Positions 14,963-23,101 of a stretch of 64,000 nucleotides of DNA are shown here, one piece after another. Below the pieces are notes generated by a model. It saw only the letters and a program-made list of their open reading frames with translations. It searched no databases and was not told the DNA's origin. Source of the stretch: Acidovorax sp. HDW3 (lineage in GTDB: Bacteria > Pseudomonadota > Gammaproteobacteria > Burkholderiales > Burkholderiaceae_C); contig NZ_CP049885.1 of assembly GCF_011303755.1 (NCBI RefSeq), positions 2,338,001 through 2,402,000 on the forward strand, written 5' to 3'. Each line of letters opens with the position of its first letter. Position 1 is the first letter of the stretch. Made by a program: the position numbers and the translations under genes.

Positions 14963-16561
14963 ATGGCATCGCACGACTTTGACGTTCTGATCGTAGGCAG
15001 CGGCCTGGCGGGCCTGTCCGCCGCCCTGCACCTGGCGCCCACGCACCGCGTGGCCGTCATCACCAAGCGCCAGCTGCAAGACGGCTCGAGCAACTGGGCC
15101 CAGGGCGGCATTGCCGCCGTGCTCGCCAACGACGACAGCTTTGCCGCGCACATCGAGGACACGCAGATCGCCGGCGCCGGCCTGTGCGACCTGGCGACCA
15201 CGCGCTTCGTGGTCGAGAACGCACCGGCGGCCATTGGCTGGCTGCGCGGCCTGGGCGTGCCGTTCTCGCTCGAAGGCGAAGAGCTGCACCTGACGCGCGA
15301 GGGCGGGCACAGCGCGCGGCGCATCGTGCACGCCACCGACGCCACCGGCGCGGCGGTGCAAAAAACCCTGATCGAGCAGGTGCGCGCCACCCCCGGCATC
15401 ACCATCTTCGAGCAGCACACGCTGGTCGATCTCATCACCAGCCGCAAGCTCGGCCTGGCCGGCCAGCGCTGCCTGGGCCTGTACGCGCTCGATGCCGCCA
15501 GCGACGCCGTTGTCACCTTCCGCGCGCCGCACACCATTTTGGCCACCGGCGGCGCGGGCAAGGTGTATCTGTACACCACCAACCCCGACACCGCCACCGG
15601 CGACGGCATCGCCGCCGCCTGGCGCGCGGGCTGCCGCGTGGGCAACATGGAGTTCGTGCAGTTTCACCCCACGGGGCTGTACCACCCGCACGAAAAAAGC
15701 TTCCTCATCAGCGAAGCCGTGCGCGGCGAAGGGGGGCGTTTGCTGCTGCCGCCCTCGGCCGGGGGCACGCGCTTCATGCCGCAGCACGATGCGCGCGGCG
15801 AACTGGCGCCGCGCGACGTGGTGGCGCGCGCCATCGACTTCGAGATGAAGAAGCACGGCCTCGACTGCGTGCACCTCGATATCTCGCACCAGAGCCCGGC
15901 GTTTTTGCACGAGCACTTCCCCAACATCCTGGCGCACTGCGCGGGCCTGGGCATAGACATCACCAAAGAACCCATCCCCGTGGTGCCGACGGCGCACTTC
16001 ACCTGCGGCGGCGTACTCACCGACCTGGCCGGGCGCACCGACCTGCCGGGGCTGTTTGCCGTCGGCGAGGTGGCCTACACCGGCCTGCACGGCGCCAACC
16101 GGCTGGCGAGCAACTCGCTGCTCGAATGCATGGTGTTTGCCCGCGCGGCGGCGCAGACCATTGCCGCCGCACCAGGGGCCAAGATACCGGCGCTGCCGCG
16201 CTGGGACGACAGCCGCGTGCAGGATGCCGACGAGTCGGTCGTCATCTCGCACAACTGGGACGAGCTGCGCCGCTTCATGTGGGACTACGTGGGCATAGTG
16301 CGCACCAACAAGCGCCTGGAGCGCGCCGCGCACCGCATCGCCATGCTCACCGCCGAGATCAACGAGTTCTACGCGCACTTTCACATCTCGCGCGACCTGC
16401 TGGAGCTGCGCAACCTGGTGCAGGTGGCCGACCTGATCGTCAAGAGCGCACAGATGCGCCGCGAAAGCCGGGGCCTGCACTTTAGCCGCGACTACCCCGA
16501 CATGGCTGCACCGGCTGCACCCACCCTGCTCGTCCCACCCATTTCGCGCCCATCCCTCTAG
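14963..16561 (+). CDS. nadB: L-aspartate oxidase
   Basis: NadB oxidises L-aspartate to iminoaspartate with FAD, the first step of de novo NAD synthesis. The 532-residue protein (E. coli 540) has the FAD fold DVLIVGSGLAGLSAALHLAP (6-25), the SSNWAQGGIAAV segment near 42-53, the succinate-dehydrogenase-like active region EFVQFHPTGLYHP near 231-243, RGEGGRLLLP near 254, and the C-terminal GLHGANRLASNSLLECMVFARAAA near 374-397. A helical C-terminal domain is present. nadA and nadC are not in the window. A terminator hairpin sits just upstream, so either the message is nearly leaderless or expression depends on read-through. Confidence 0.95.
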   Translation: MASHDFDVLIVGSGLAGLSAALHLAPTHRVAVITKRQLQDGSSNWAQGGIAAVLANDDSFAAHIEDTQIAGAGLCDLATTRFVVENAPAAIGWLRGLGVPFSLEGEELHLTREGGHSARRIVHATDATGAAVQKTLIEQVRATPGITIFEQHTLVDLITSRKLGLAGQRCLGLYALDAASDAVVTFRAPHTILATGGAGKVYLYTTNPDTATGDGIAAAWRAGCRVGNMEFVQFHPTGLYHPHEKSFLISEAVRGEGGRLLLPPSAGGTRFMPQHDARGELAPRDVVARAIDFEMKKHGLDCVHLDISHQSPAFLHEHFPNILAHCAGLGIDITKEPIPVVPTAHFTCGGVLTDLAGRTDLPGLFAVGEVAYTGLHGANRLASNSLLECMVFARAAAQTIAAAPGAKIPALPRWDDSRVQDADESVVISHNWDELRRFMWDYVGIVRTNKRLERAAHRIAMLTAEINEFYAHFHISRDLLELRNLVQVADLIVKSAQMRRESRGLHFSRDYPDMAAPAAPTLLVPPISRPSL

Positions 16562-16569
16562 GGCCCATG

Positions 16570-16600
16570 AAAAAACCCCACAAGCCAAGACTTGCGGGGC
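16570..16600 (-). terminator. Intrinsic terminator of the porin gene
   Basis: Read on the minus strand: CCCCGCAAG, loop, CTTGTGGGG, then TTTTTT. One A-C mismatch interrupts the stem. It lies 66 nt after the porin stop and just past the end of the convergent nadB. Confidence 0.8.
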
Positions 16601-16665
16601 GATGCGCTCACACGGGCGGCGGACTTCCCCATCCAAAGAATCCAGCCCGATGATGACCGTACAAC

Positions 16666-17694
16666 TTAAAAGTTGTGGCGCATACCGATTTCGTAGCCCG
16701 TCAGGCTGTGGCCTGCAACCGGCGTCGGGCTCAGCGACGAACCGAGCTTGCGCACCGCCTTGTCATCGTTGCTCATCCGCGCCACAGCCACATACAACTC
16801 GGTGCGCTTGGACATTTTGTAGCCATAACCCACGGCAAAGCGCTTGGAGTCGTTGTTATCCACCTTTTTGTCCTTGTACAACGTGAAAGCCGCGCGCAAC
16901 TCTCCAGGGCCCACCGGCGCCTTCACCCCCACGCTGTACAGATCCACGCGCTTGTCATTGCCCCGCTCCGAAGCGATCAAGACCAAGGGGGTCAGCACAC
17001 CAAAATCGTACGCCGCACCCAGGTTGAAGTTCTTGTAATCCACCCCAGCGGCAGCCGTCCCCCCCTTGACAACGCCATAGGCCGCCGCCACGTTCAGCGG
17101 CCCCTTGGCATAGCCCAAGCGCAGGCCAATCGTGCTCGACAGGCTGGCATCACCGGCCTGTTCACCAAAACCATAGCTCAGCTGACCATACACACCACCG
17201 AGTTTGGGCAACAGGTAGCTCACGCCGTTGGACACCCGTTTGGGGTTGGAGCCTTCAGGCGTCCCAGCAGCCGAACCGCTGATCAAACTGTGACCGTTGA
17301 TGGCCCCCATGCCGCTGTCACCAAAGGCATGGAAAGTTTCCAAATTTTGGTACGACGGGGTCTTGTCACGGCCCAGGCGCACTTCACCAAAATGGCCAAG
17401 CACACTGACCGTAGAACGGCGGTCAAACTTGAAGCCGGCGCCACCATCATCAACATTCAAACCACCTTCGAGCCAGAAGCCCGCTTTCAGGCCAGCGCCC
17501 AGGTCTTCCTCACCCCGAAAGCCCAAACGGCTGCTGGAATTGCCACCATTGGCCAAGCCAGTCACGCTCTTGTTCGTGGTTGAAATGCGGGCGACGGAAA
17601 CATCGGCCACGCCAAAAAGTGTGACACTCGAATTTTGAGCGGCAGCACCGGCAGCAACGGTCAGGGCAGTCAAGGCCAGAAAGGTTCGTTTCAT
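16666..17694 (-). CDS. Outer-membrane porin, Porin_4 (Burkholderiales general porin)
   Basis: This 342-residue trimeric beta-barrel porin allows diffusion of small hydrophilic solutes. It has a clear Sec signal peptide (MKRTFLALTALTVAAGAAAQ, cleavage after AAAQ), the mature start NSSVTLFGVADVSVARIS typical of the family, a constriction-loop region with PEGSNPKRVSNGVSYL near 145-165, and a C-terminal strand ending in Phe (EIGMRHNF), the BAM signal. Codons use more AAA/TTT/ACC than the neighbours, usual for highly expressed porins. It is transcribed towards nadB. A small GC hairpin followed by TTTTTT (about 17718-17735) lies in its leader and could attenuate. Confidence 0.93.
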   Translation of the reverse strand: MKRTFLALTALTVAAGAAAQNSSVTLFGVADVSVARISTTNKSVTGLANGGNSSSRLGFRGEEDLGAGLKAGFWLEGGLNVDDGGAGFKFDRRSTVSVLGHFGEVRLGRDKTPSYQNLETFHAFGDSGMGAINGHSLISGSAAGTPEGSNPKRVSNGVSYLLPKLGGVYGQLSYGFGEQAGDASLSSTIGLRLGYAKGPLNVAAAYGVVKGGTAAAGVDYKNFNLGAAYDFGVLTPLVLIASERGNDKRVDLYSVGVKAPVGPGELRAAFTLYKDKKVDNNDSKRFAVGYGYKMSKRTELYVAVARMSNDDKAVRKLGSSLSPTPVAGHSLTGYEIGMRHNF

Positions 17695-17912
17695 GGTGTG
17701 TTCTGTAGTGAAATCAAGAAAAAAGCCCGAGGGCTGAGCGCATTACACGAAGCCCCCATGAAACCCTCGTGAAAGCCCTGGAAAATACGTCCTGTAGGCA
17801 AGAAAACAACAAGCCACCCCACCCTGTCAGCCCCCCTGTAAACCCTGGTTTTCCAGGGCCGCGCAGCCGACCTATAGACTTAGCGGCTTTCCATTTGCAT
17901 CGACCCGTTCTC

Positions 17913-18293
17913 ATGTACCGCACCCTGCTCAAATCCAAAATCCACCGCGTCAAGACCACGCACTGCGAGCTGCACTACGAAGGCTCCTGCGCCATCGACG
18001 AAGACCTGATGGAAGCGGCCAACCTGGTCGAGAACGAACAGATCCACATCTGGAACGTCGATAACGGCGAGCGCTTCGTCACCTACGCCATCAAGGGCCA
18101 ACGCGGCAGCGGCATGATCTCGGTCAACGGCTCGGCAGCGCGCCGCGCCTGCGTCGGCGATCTGCTCATCATTGCCTCCTTTGCCCAGGTGGCCGAAGCC
18201 GACGTCGCCACGCACGCGCCGCAGCTGGTGTTCGTCAACGAGCACAACCGCCAGGTCGAGCTGCGCCACCACGTGCCGACGCAGCAGCTCTAA
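17913..18293 (+). CDS. panD: Aspartate 1-decarboxylase (pyruvoyl-dependent)
   Basis: PanD makes beta-alanine from L-aspartate for pantothenate and CoA. The 126-residue proenzyme has the canonical self-cleavage site Gly24-Ser25 in YEGSCAID; Ser25 becomes the pyruvoyl group. Lys9, Tyr58-equivalent FVTYAIKG, and the GSAAR segment (about 71-76) are present. The start is ATG 17913, giving the normal N-terminus [13 protein letters not shown]; the frame is open 48 codons upstream but without similarity. panC, its usual neighbour, is missing here. The gene is followed after 4 nt by bioA, so the two are likely co-transcribed. Confidence 0.95.
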   Translation: MYRTLLKSKIHRVKTTHCELHYEGSCAIDEDLMEAANLVENEQIHIWNVDNGERFVTYAIKGQRGSGMISVNGSAARRACVGDLLIIASFAQVAEADVATHAPQLVFVNEHNRQVELRHHVPTQQL

Positions 18294-18297
18294 GCCC

Positions 18298-19659
18298 ATG
18301 CGCGCCGCCATGCCGAGCGCGCTCGCTGCGCGCAGCAGCGCCAGCGTCTGGCACCCCTGCACGCAAATGCAGCGCCACGAGGCCGACCCGCCGCTGGCCA
18401 TCGTGCGCGCGCAGGGGCCCTGGCTCTATACCGAGGGCGGAGCGCGCATCCTCGACGGCATCAGCTCCTGGTGGGTCAACCTGTTTGGCCACTGCCACCC
18501 GCACATCCAGGCGGCGCTGACGGCGCAGCTGGCGCAGCTCGACCACGTCATGCTGGCGGGCTTTACGCACGCGCCGGTGGTCGAGCTCTCCGAGCGCCTG
18601 GCACAACTGAGCGGCCTGGGCCACGCCTTCTACGGCAGCGACGGCGCCAGCGCCACCGAGATCGCGCTCAAGATGAGCGCGCACTACTGGCGCAACCAGG
18701 GCCGGCCAGAAAAATCGGGCTTCGTCGGCCTCGCCGGCGGCTACCACGGCGAAACCGTGGGCGCCCTGGCCGTCACCGACATCCCGCTGTTTCGCGCCGC
18801 CTACGCGCCGCTGCTGCGCCTCGCTGCCACCGTGCCCAGCCCCGACGCCCGCAGCGCCCAGCCCGGCGAGAGCGCGGCCGACGTCGCCCAGCGCGCTGCA
18901 GCCGCGCTGCACGACTGGCTGGCCGCGCACCACCAGCACACCGCCGCCCTCATCCTGGAGCCGCTGGCGCAATGCGCCGCCGGCATGGTGTTCTACGACG
19001 CCCAATACCTGCGCCTGGCGCGCGCGCTGTGCGACCGCTATCAGGTGCACCTGGTGGCCGACGAGATCGCCGTCGGCTTTGGCCGCACCGGCACGCTGTT
19101 TGCGCACCAGCAGGCCGGCATCCGGCCCGATTTTCTGTGCCTATCGAAGGGCCTGACCGGCGGCACGCTGGCGCTGTCGGCGGTGCTCACCACCGACACC
19201 GTCTACCAGGCGTTCTACGCCGACGAGGTGGCGCGCGGCTTTTTGCACTCGCATTCCTACACCGGCAACCCACTGGCCTGCCGCGCTGCACTGGCGACGC
19301 TGGAGCTGTGGCAACAGCACGACACCCTGGCGGCAAACGCCAAGCTGGCGCAGCGCCTGAGCGCCGCCCTGGCGCCCCTGGCCGCGCACCCGCGCGTGCG
19401 CCACGCGCGCCAGCTGGGCATGATCTGGGCCTGGGACGTGGACACACCACTGCCCGACTTCGCCCGCCGCTACCAGCGCCAGGCGCTGGCGCGCGGCCTG
19501 CTGCTGCGCCCCATTGGCCACACCCTGTACGCCATGCCGCCGTATGTGCTCGACGACGAAGCCATCGCCCACCTGACCCATAACGCCCTGGCCGCCCTGA
19601 ACGCCACCCTGGCCGAAGAAGACGGCGCCAGCACCCACCACGAGGCGGCGCTGCCATGA
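18298..19659 (+). CDS. bioA: Adenosylmethionine-8-amino-7-oxononanoate aminotransferase
   Basis: BioA transfers the amino group of S-adenosylmethionine to KAPA, giving DAPA in biotin synthesis. The 453-residue class III aminotransferase has the family N-terminus VWHPCTQMQ, the SSWWVNLFGHCHP segment, the cofactor region GSDGASATEIALKM and GGYHGETVGAL, the Asp of VADEIAVGFGRTG and the PLP Lys284 in LCLSKGLTGG. ATG 18298 lies 4 nt after the panD stop; no strong Shine-Dalgarno sequence is seen, so coupling to panD is likely. Its end overlaps bioD by 4 nt. bioF and bioB are not in this window. Confidence 0.95.
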   Translation: MRAAMPSALAARSSASVWHPCTQMQRHEADPPLAIVRAQGPWLYTEGGARILDGISSWWVNLFGHCHPHIQAALTAQLAQLDHVMLAGFTHAPVVELSERLAQLSGLGHAFYGSDGASATEIALKMSAHYWRNQGRPEKSGFVGLAGGYHGETVGALAVTDIPLFRAAYAPLLRLAATVPSPDARSAQPGESAADVAQRAAAALHDWLAAHHQHTAALILEPLAQCAAGMVFYDAQYLRLARALCDRYQVHLVADEIAVGFGRTGTLFAHQQAGIRPDFLCLSKGLTGGTLALSAVLTTDTVYQAFYADEVARGFLHSHSYTGNPLACRAALATLELWQQHDTLAANAKLAQRLSAALAPLAAHPRVRHARQLGMIWAWDVDTPLPDFARRYQRQALARGLLLRPIGHTLYAMPPYVLDDEAIAHLTHNALAALNATLAEEDGASTHHEAALP

Positions 19660-20333
19660 GCGCTGGCCTGTTCATCGCCGGCACCGACACCGGCGTCGGC
19701 AAGAGCCTGGCCGCCTGCGCGCTGCTGCACGCACTCGCGGCGCGCTGGCCGCGCGTGGTCGGCATGAAGCCGGTGGCCGCCGGCGCCGAGTTCCATCAGG
19801 GCCAGTGGGCGAACGAAGATGCGCTGGCGCTGCGCGCCGCCTCCAGCATCGCCGTGGCACCACAGCTGGACAACCCGGTGCTGCTGCCCGAACCGCTGTC
19901 GCCGCACATTGCCGCCGCCCGCGCCGGGCAGGTGATCGACATTGCTGCCATCGCCGCCAGCTACCGGCAGCTGGCCACGCTGGCCGATGCGGTGGTGGTC
20001 GAGGGCGCGGGCGGCTGGCACGTGCCGCTGTCGGGCACGCACACCGGCGCCGACCTGGCCCAGGCCCTGGGCCTGCCGGTGCTGCTGGTCGTTGGCCTGC
20101 GCCTGGGCTGCCTGAACCACGCCGCGCTCACCGCCGAGGCGATTGCCGCACGCGGCCTGCCGCTGGCGGGCTGGGTGGCCAACCACCTGAGCCCGGACAT
20201 GGCCGCCGCCAGCGAAAACATCGCCTGGCTGCGCCAGCGCCTGGCCGTGCCCCTGTGGGCCGAGCTGCCCTACCAGGAGGCGCCCAATGCCCACGCCCTG
20301 GCGGCGCACTTCACCCTGCACACCCCTTTTTGA
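19656..20333 (+). CDS. bioD: Dethiobiotin synthetase
   Basis: BioD closes the ureido ring of DAPA with CO2 and ATP to give dethiobiotin, just after BioA. The 225-residue P-loop protein has the signature GTDTGVGKS (8-16), the catalytic Lys in VGMKPVAAG near 37, the VVVEGAGGWHVPLS loop near 112-125 and the family's GWVANHL near 172. It overlaps bioA through ATGA and is followed 16 nt later by a small tautomerase gene. Confidence 0.95.
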   Translation: MSAGLFIAGTDTGVGKSLAACALLHALAARWPRVVGMKPVAAGAEFHQGQWANEDALALRAASSIAVAPQLDNPVLLPEPLSPHIAAARAGQVIDIAAIAASYRQLATLADAVVVEGAGGWHVPLSGTHTGADLAQALGLPVLLVVGLRLGCLNHAALTAEAIAARGLPLAGWVANHLSPDMAAASENIAWLRQRLAVPLWAELPYQEAPNAHALAAHFTLHTPF

Positions 20334-20349
20334 CCCCCAAGGAATAACC

Positions 20350-20709
20350 ATGCCCCATTTGACCGTCGAATACTCGGCCAACCTCAGCGGCCTGCCCGAG
20401 GCCGAGATGCTGACCGCCCTGAACGCCACGCTCTGCGCCAGCCCGGAAATTCAGCACGAGGTCGATCTGAAAAGCCGCATCGTCGCCGTGGCGCAGTTCC
20501 AGGTCGGCACCGCCGATGCGCCGCGCGGCTTTGTGCACGCCCAGCTGCGCCTGCTGGCCGGGCGCACGCCCGAGGCCAAGAAAGACCTGTCCGAGCGCAT
20601 TGCCGCCGTGCTGCAGCGCCTCACGCCCCAGCCCGCTGGCGTGCAGGTGCAGCTGAGCGTGGAGATCACCGATATGGATAGGCCGAGCTACTTCAAGGGC
20701 GTTTTGTAA
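20350..20709 (+). CDS. 5-carboxymethyl-2-hydroxymuconate isomerase-like tautomerase
   Basis: This 119-residue protein of the CHMI (HpaF-like) branch of the tautomerase superfamily would, after loss of the initiator Met, expose Pro1 (MPHLTVEYSANL), the catalytic base. C-terminal features VQVQLSVEITDMDRPSYFKG match the CHMI family. HpaF acts in homoprotocatechuate degradation, but no other hpa genes are near. It is the last gene of the panD-bioA-bioD run, so the real substrate is unknown. ATG 20350 follows AAGGAATAACC. The stop abuts the stop of the converging REC-TPR gene with no spacer. Confidence 0.85.
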   Translation: MPHLTVEYSANLSGLPEAEMLTALNATLCASPEIQHEVDLKSRIVAVAQFQVGTADAPRGFVHAQLRLLAGRTPEAKKDLSERIAAVLQRLTPQPAGVQVQLSVEITDMDRPSYFKGVL

Positions 20710-22335
20710 TCAACGCGGCGCCGCCCCGGCCTTGAGCAGCGCCAGGTACTGGCGGTATTTGGCGTTGTCGGGGTTGATCTCGCGCACGCGTTCGAGCAGC
20801 CCCATGATTTCGAGCATGAGCGTGTCGCTCTTGCCCTCGGCGCGCATCTGGCCAATCAAGAGGCCGCACAGGTTCATCATCAGCACCTCGCTCGCGGGCA
20901 GGCCCTCCAGGGCCCGGCGCAGCAGCTTGGCGCCTTCGGCAAACTGGCCTTCGCGCCCCAGCAGCACGCCCTGGTTGTTGATGGCCACGGCCTCCTCGCG
21001 CGACTGCGCAATCAGGCTGCGCCCCTCCTCGCCCATCTGCGCCTGCTCGAACAGCGCCTGCACCTGGCCGGAAATGCGCGCATCTTCATGGTGCGACTTG
21101 ACCAGGGTGCGCATGAGCTCGCAAGCCTCGTCCTTGCGCCCGAGCGCGAGCAGGCCGTGCGCCAGCTCCAGCGCGGTTTGCGCATTGGCCGCGCCGCCTT
21201 GGAGCTGCAGCAGCTGCTGCGCCTGCGCCATGGCGGCCTGGGCCTGCTCGGTCTGCCCCGTCTGCTGGTACACCGCGCTTTGCACCGCCGCCACCTGAAT
21301 CGCCAGGTGCGCACCTTCCTTGCTGTCTTTAAAGACTTCGCCCGTGCGCTTGAGCAGTTGCAGCGCCATTTCGGGCTCGTTGTCTTCGCTGAGCACGCGC
21401 GCCAGCGCGACGTAGGCCCCGGCTTGTTTGTTCGATGAAAACTCGCTGATCTTGATGGTTTTTTGCAGCGCACCGCGCGCCACGTCGAGCGCACCGTTGT
21501 GCCAGGCCGTCTCGCCCAGCGTTTTTTGCCGGCTGGCGGAGTTGGGCGAGAGCTTGACGGCCTCCTGCAGCACGGCCTGCGCCTGCTGCTTGTCGCCCAT
21601 GGCGTCCAGGGTCTTGGCAAGCCAGTCGGCGGCCTCGATGAACATGCGGTTTTCTTCCAGCACCTGGCGGAACTGGCTGCGCGCCAGCTCGTATTCGCCG
21701 CGCGCATAGTGCACCCGTCCCAGGCCGGTGCGCGCCCAGGGCAGGCTGCGCTGCGCCAGCACGCCCTCGAACAGCGCCTGCGCCGCAGCCCAGTCACCCT
21801 GCTTGAGCAGCACCTCGCTCTTGAGGCGCAGCACCTCGGGGGTTTTAGTAGCCTCCTGCGCCAGCAGCTGGTTGCAGCGCGCCAGCGCCGCCGCCCAGTC
21901 CTGCGCGCGCAGCGCCTCTTCCACACTGCGCAGGGCCTGCTTGCGCACGATCAAGCGCTCCAGGCGCGTCTCCAGAATGTGCTGGTTGATGGGTTTGAGC
22001 AGGTACTCGTCGGGCTTGGATTCGGCGGCGCCCATGATCATTTCGGCGGTCTTTTCCGCCGTCACCATGACCCAGATGGTGGAGACGCCGACGTAGTCGT
22101 GCAGCCGCCCTTCGTCGAGCACCTGCTGACCGTTGAGCCCAGGGCCGAGGTTGAAGTCGCAGATGACGACGTCGTAACGACTCGCGCGCAGCTGGTTCAG
22201 CGCCTCCTTGCCGTTGGCCGCCGTATCGACGCGGCTCACGCCCATGGAGCGCACCAGGTCGCGCAAGATGGTGCGCATTCCCTGGAAATCATCAACGACC
22301 AACACCCTGGCCTGCGACAGTGCAACCGATGTCAT
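20710..22335 (-). CDS. Response regulator with REC domain and TPR output
   Basis: This 541-residue protein has an N-terminal receiver domain (about 8-130) with DD at 15-16, phospho-acceptor Asp60 in VVICDFNLG, Thr in VMVTAEKT and Lys in YLLKPINQH. A long helical region of TPR repeats follows (about 140-535), for example WARTGLGRVHYARGEYELARSQF and FIEAADWLAKTLDAMGDKQQAQAVL. There is no DNA-binding domain, so the output is protein-protein contact. The membrane-free kinase gene lies just upstream (12 nt), probably its partner. Similar REC-TPR proteins exist in Pseudomonas and Burkholderiales without known function. Confidence 0.88.
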   Translation of the reverse strand: MTSVALSQARVLVVDDFQGMRTILRDLVRSMGVSRVDTAANGKEALNQLRASRYDVVICDFNLGPGLNGQQVLDEGRLHDYVGVSTIWVMVTAEKTAEMIMGAAESKPDEYLLKPINQHILETRLERLIVRKQALRSVEEALRAQDWAAALARCNQLLAQEATKTPEVLRLKSEVLLKQGDWAAAQALFEGVLAQRSLPWARTGLGRVHYARGEYELARSQFRQVLEENRMFIEAADWLAKTLDAMGDKQQAQAVLQEAVKLSPNSASRQKTLGETAWHNGALDVARGALQKTIKISEFSSNKQAGAYVALARVLSEDNEPEMALQLLKRTGEVFKDSKEGAHLAIQVAAVQSAVYQQTGQTEQAQAAMAQAQQLLQLQGGAANAQTALELAHGLLALGRKDEACELMRTLVKSHHEDARISGQVQALFEQAQMGEEGRSLIAQSREEAVAINNQGVLLGREGQFAEGAKLLRRALEGLPASEVLMMNLCGLLIGQMRAEGKSDTLMLEIMGLLERVREINPDNAKYRQYLALLKAGAAPR

Positions 22336-22347
22336 AACCCTTGCTCC

Positions 22348-23040
22348 TCAAGGCAGGCGCAGCACAAAGCAGCCACCACCGTAGGCGCCGCCGTTCTCGA
22401 TGATGAGCTCGCCCCGGCGCCCGCCGTTGTGGTGCAGGTGCGCCACCTGCGACGAAAAATAAAAGCCCAACCCCGTGCTGCCAGTGACGAAGTTGACGCT
22501 CGCCGCACTGCCCGCTGCGCCGCCACGCAGCATGAAGCCGGGGTAGCCGCTGCCGTTGTCCTCCACGCGCAGTTCGAGCACGCCGTCGTGCACCGCTGCA
22601 GCAATGCGGATGCGGTCTTGCGTGTATTGGTAAGCATTGTTGAGCGCATTGCCCAGCACGCCGGTCACCAGATCGCGGTCGAGGTACCAATAGCAGTCCG
22701 CCGCGCAATCGACCTGCAGCGCAATGCGCTTGAACGCCAGCATGGGCTGGTGCAGCGAGAGCGCATCGCCAATGAGCTCAGAGAGCGCGCATTCGGCAAT
22801 ATCAATGGGGTAAATGGCCTTGTCGAGCTTGTACAGGCTCAGCAGCTGGATGAGGTTGGAGTTCATCCGGTTGGCCTGGTAGATCACGCCGCCCAGGTCG
22901 GCGTGCAATGGCTCGTCTTGCAACGCCTGGCAGCGCAGGGCTATTTTCTCCAACGCGCTGATCTGCACGTTGAGCGAGTTTTTCATGTCGTGGATCGACG
23001 AGGCAATCAAATCCGTGAAGCTGATCTCATCCTGTGCCAT
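22348..23040 (-). CDS. Soluble histidine kinase without sensor domain
   Basis: This 230-residue cytoplasmic kinase consists only of a dimerisation/H-box region and an ATPase domain. The H-box is ASSIHDMKNSLN with His17. GHKL motifs follow: NALNNAYQYT (N), VEDNGSGYPG (G1), STGLGFYFSSQVA (G2) and GGGCFVLRLP at the end. No transmembrane segment or PAS domain is seen, so it must sense through a partner or in the cytosol. ATG 23040 is chosen; the upstream frame is open but lies in pabB sequence. It ends 12 nt before the REC-TPR gene and lies behind the pabBC gene in the same direction. Confidence 0.85.
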   Translation of the reverse strand: MAQDEISFTDLIASSIHDMKNSLNVQISALEKIALRCQALQDEPLHADLGGVIYQANRMNSNLIQLLSLYKLDKAIYPIDIAECALSELIGDALSLHQPMLAFKRIALQVDCAADCYWYLDRDLVTGVLGNALNNAYQYTQDRIRIAAAVHDGVLELRVEDNGSGYPGFMLRGGAAGSAASVNFVTGSTGLGFYFSSQVAHLHHNGGRRGELIIENGGAYGGGCFVLRLP

Positions 23041-23101
23041 GGGTACGCCTGGTGCAGCAGCGGTTGCGACGCCTGCGATGGTGCCATATGTATGCAAATG
23101 T

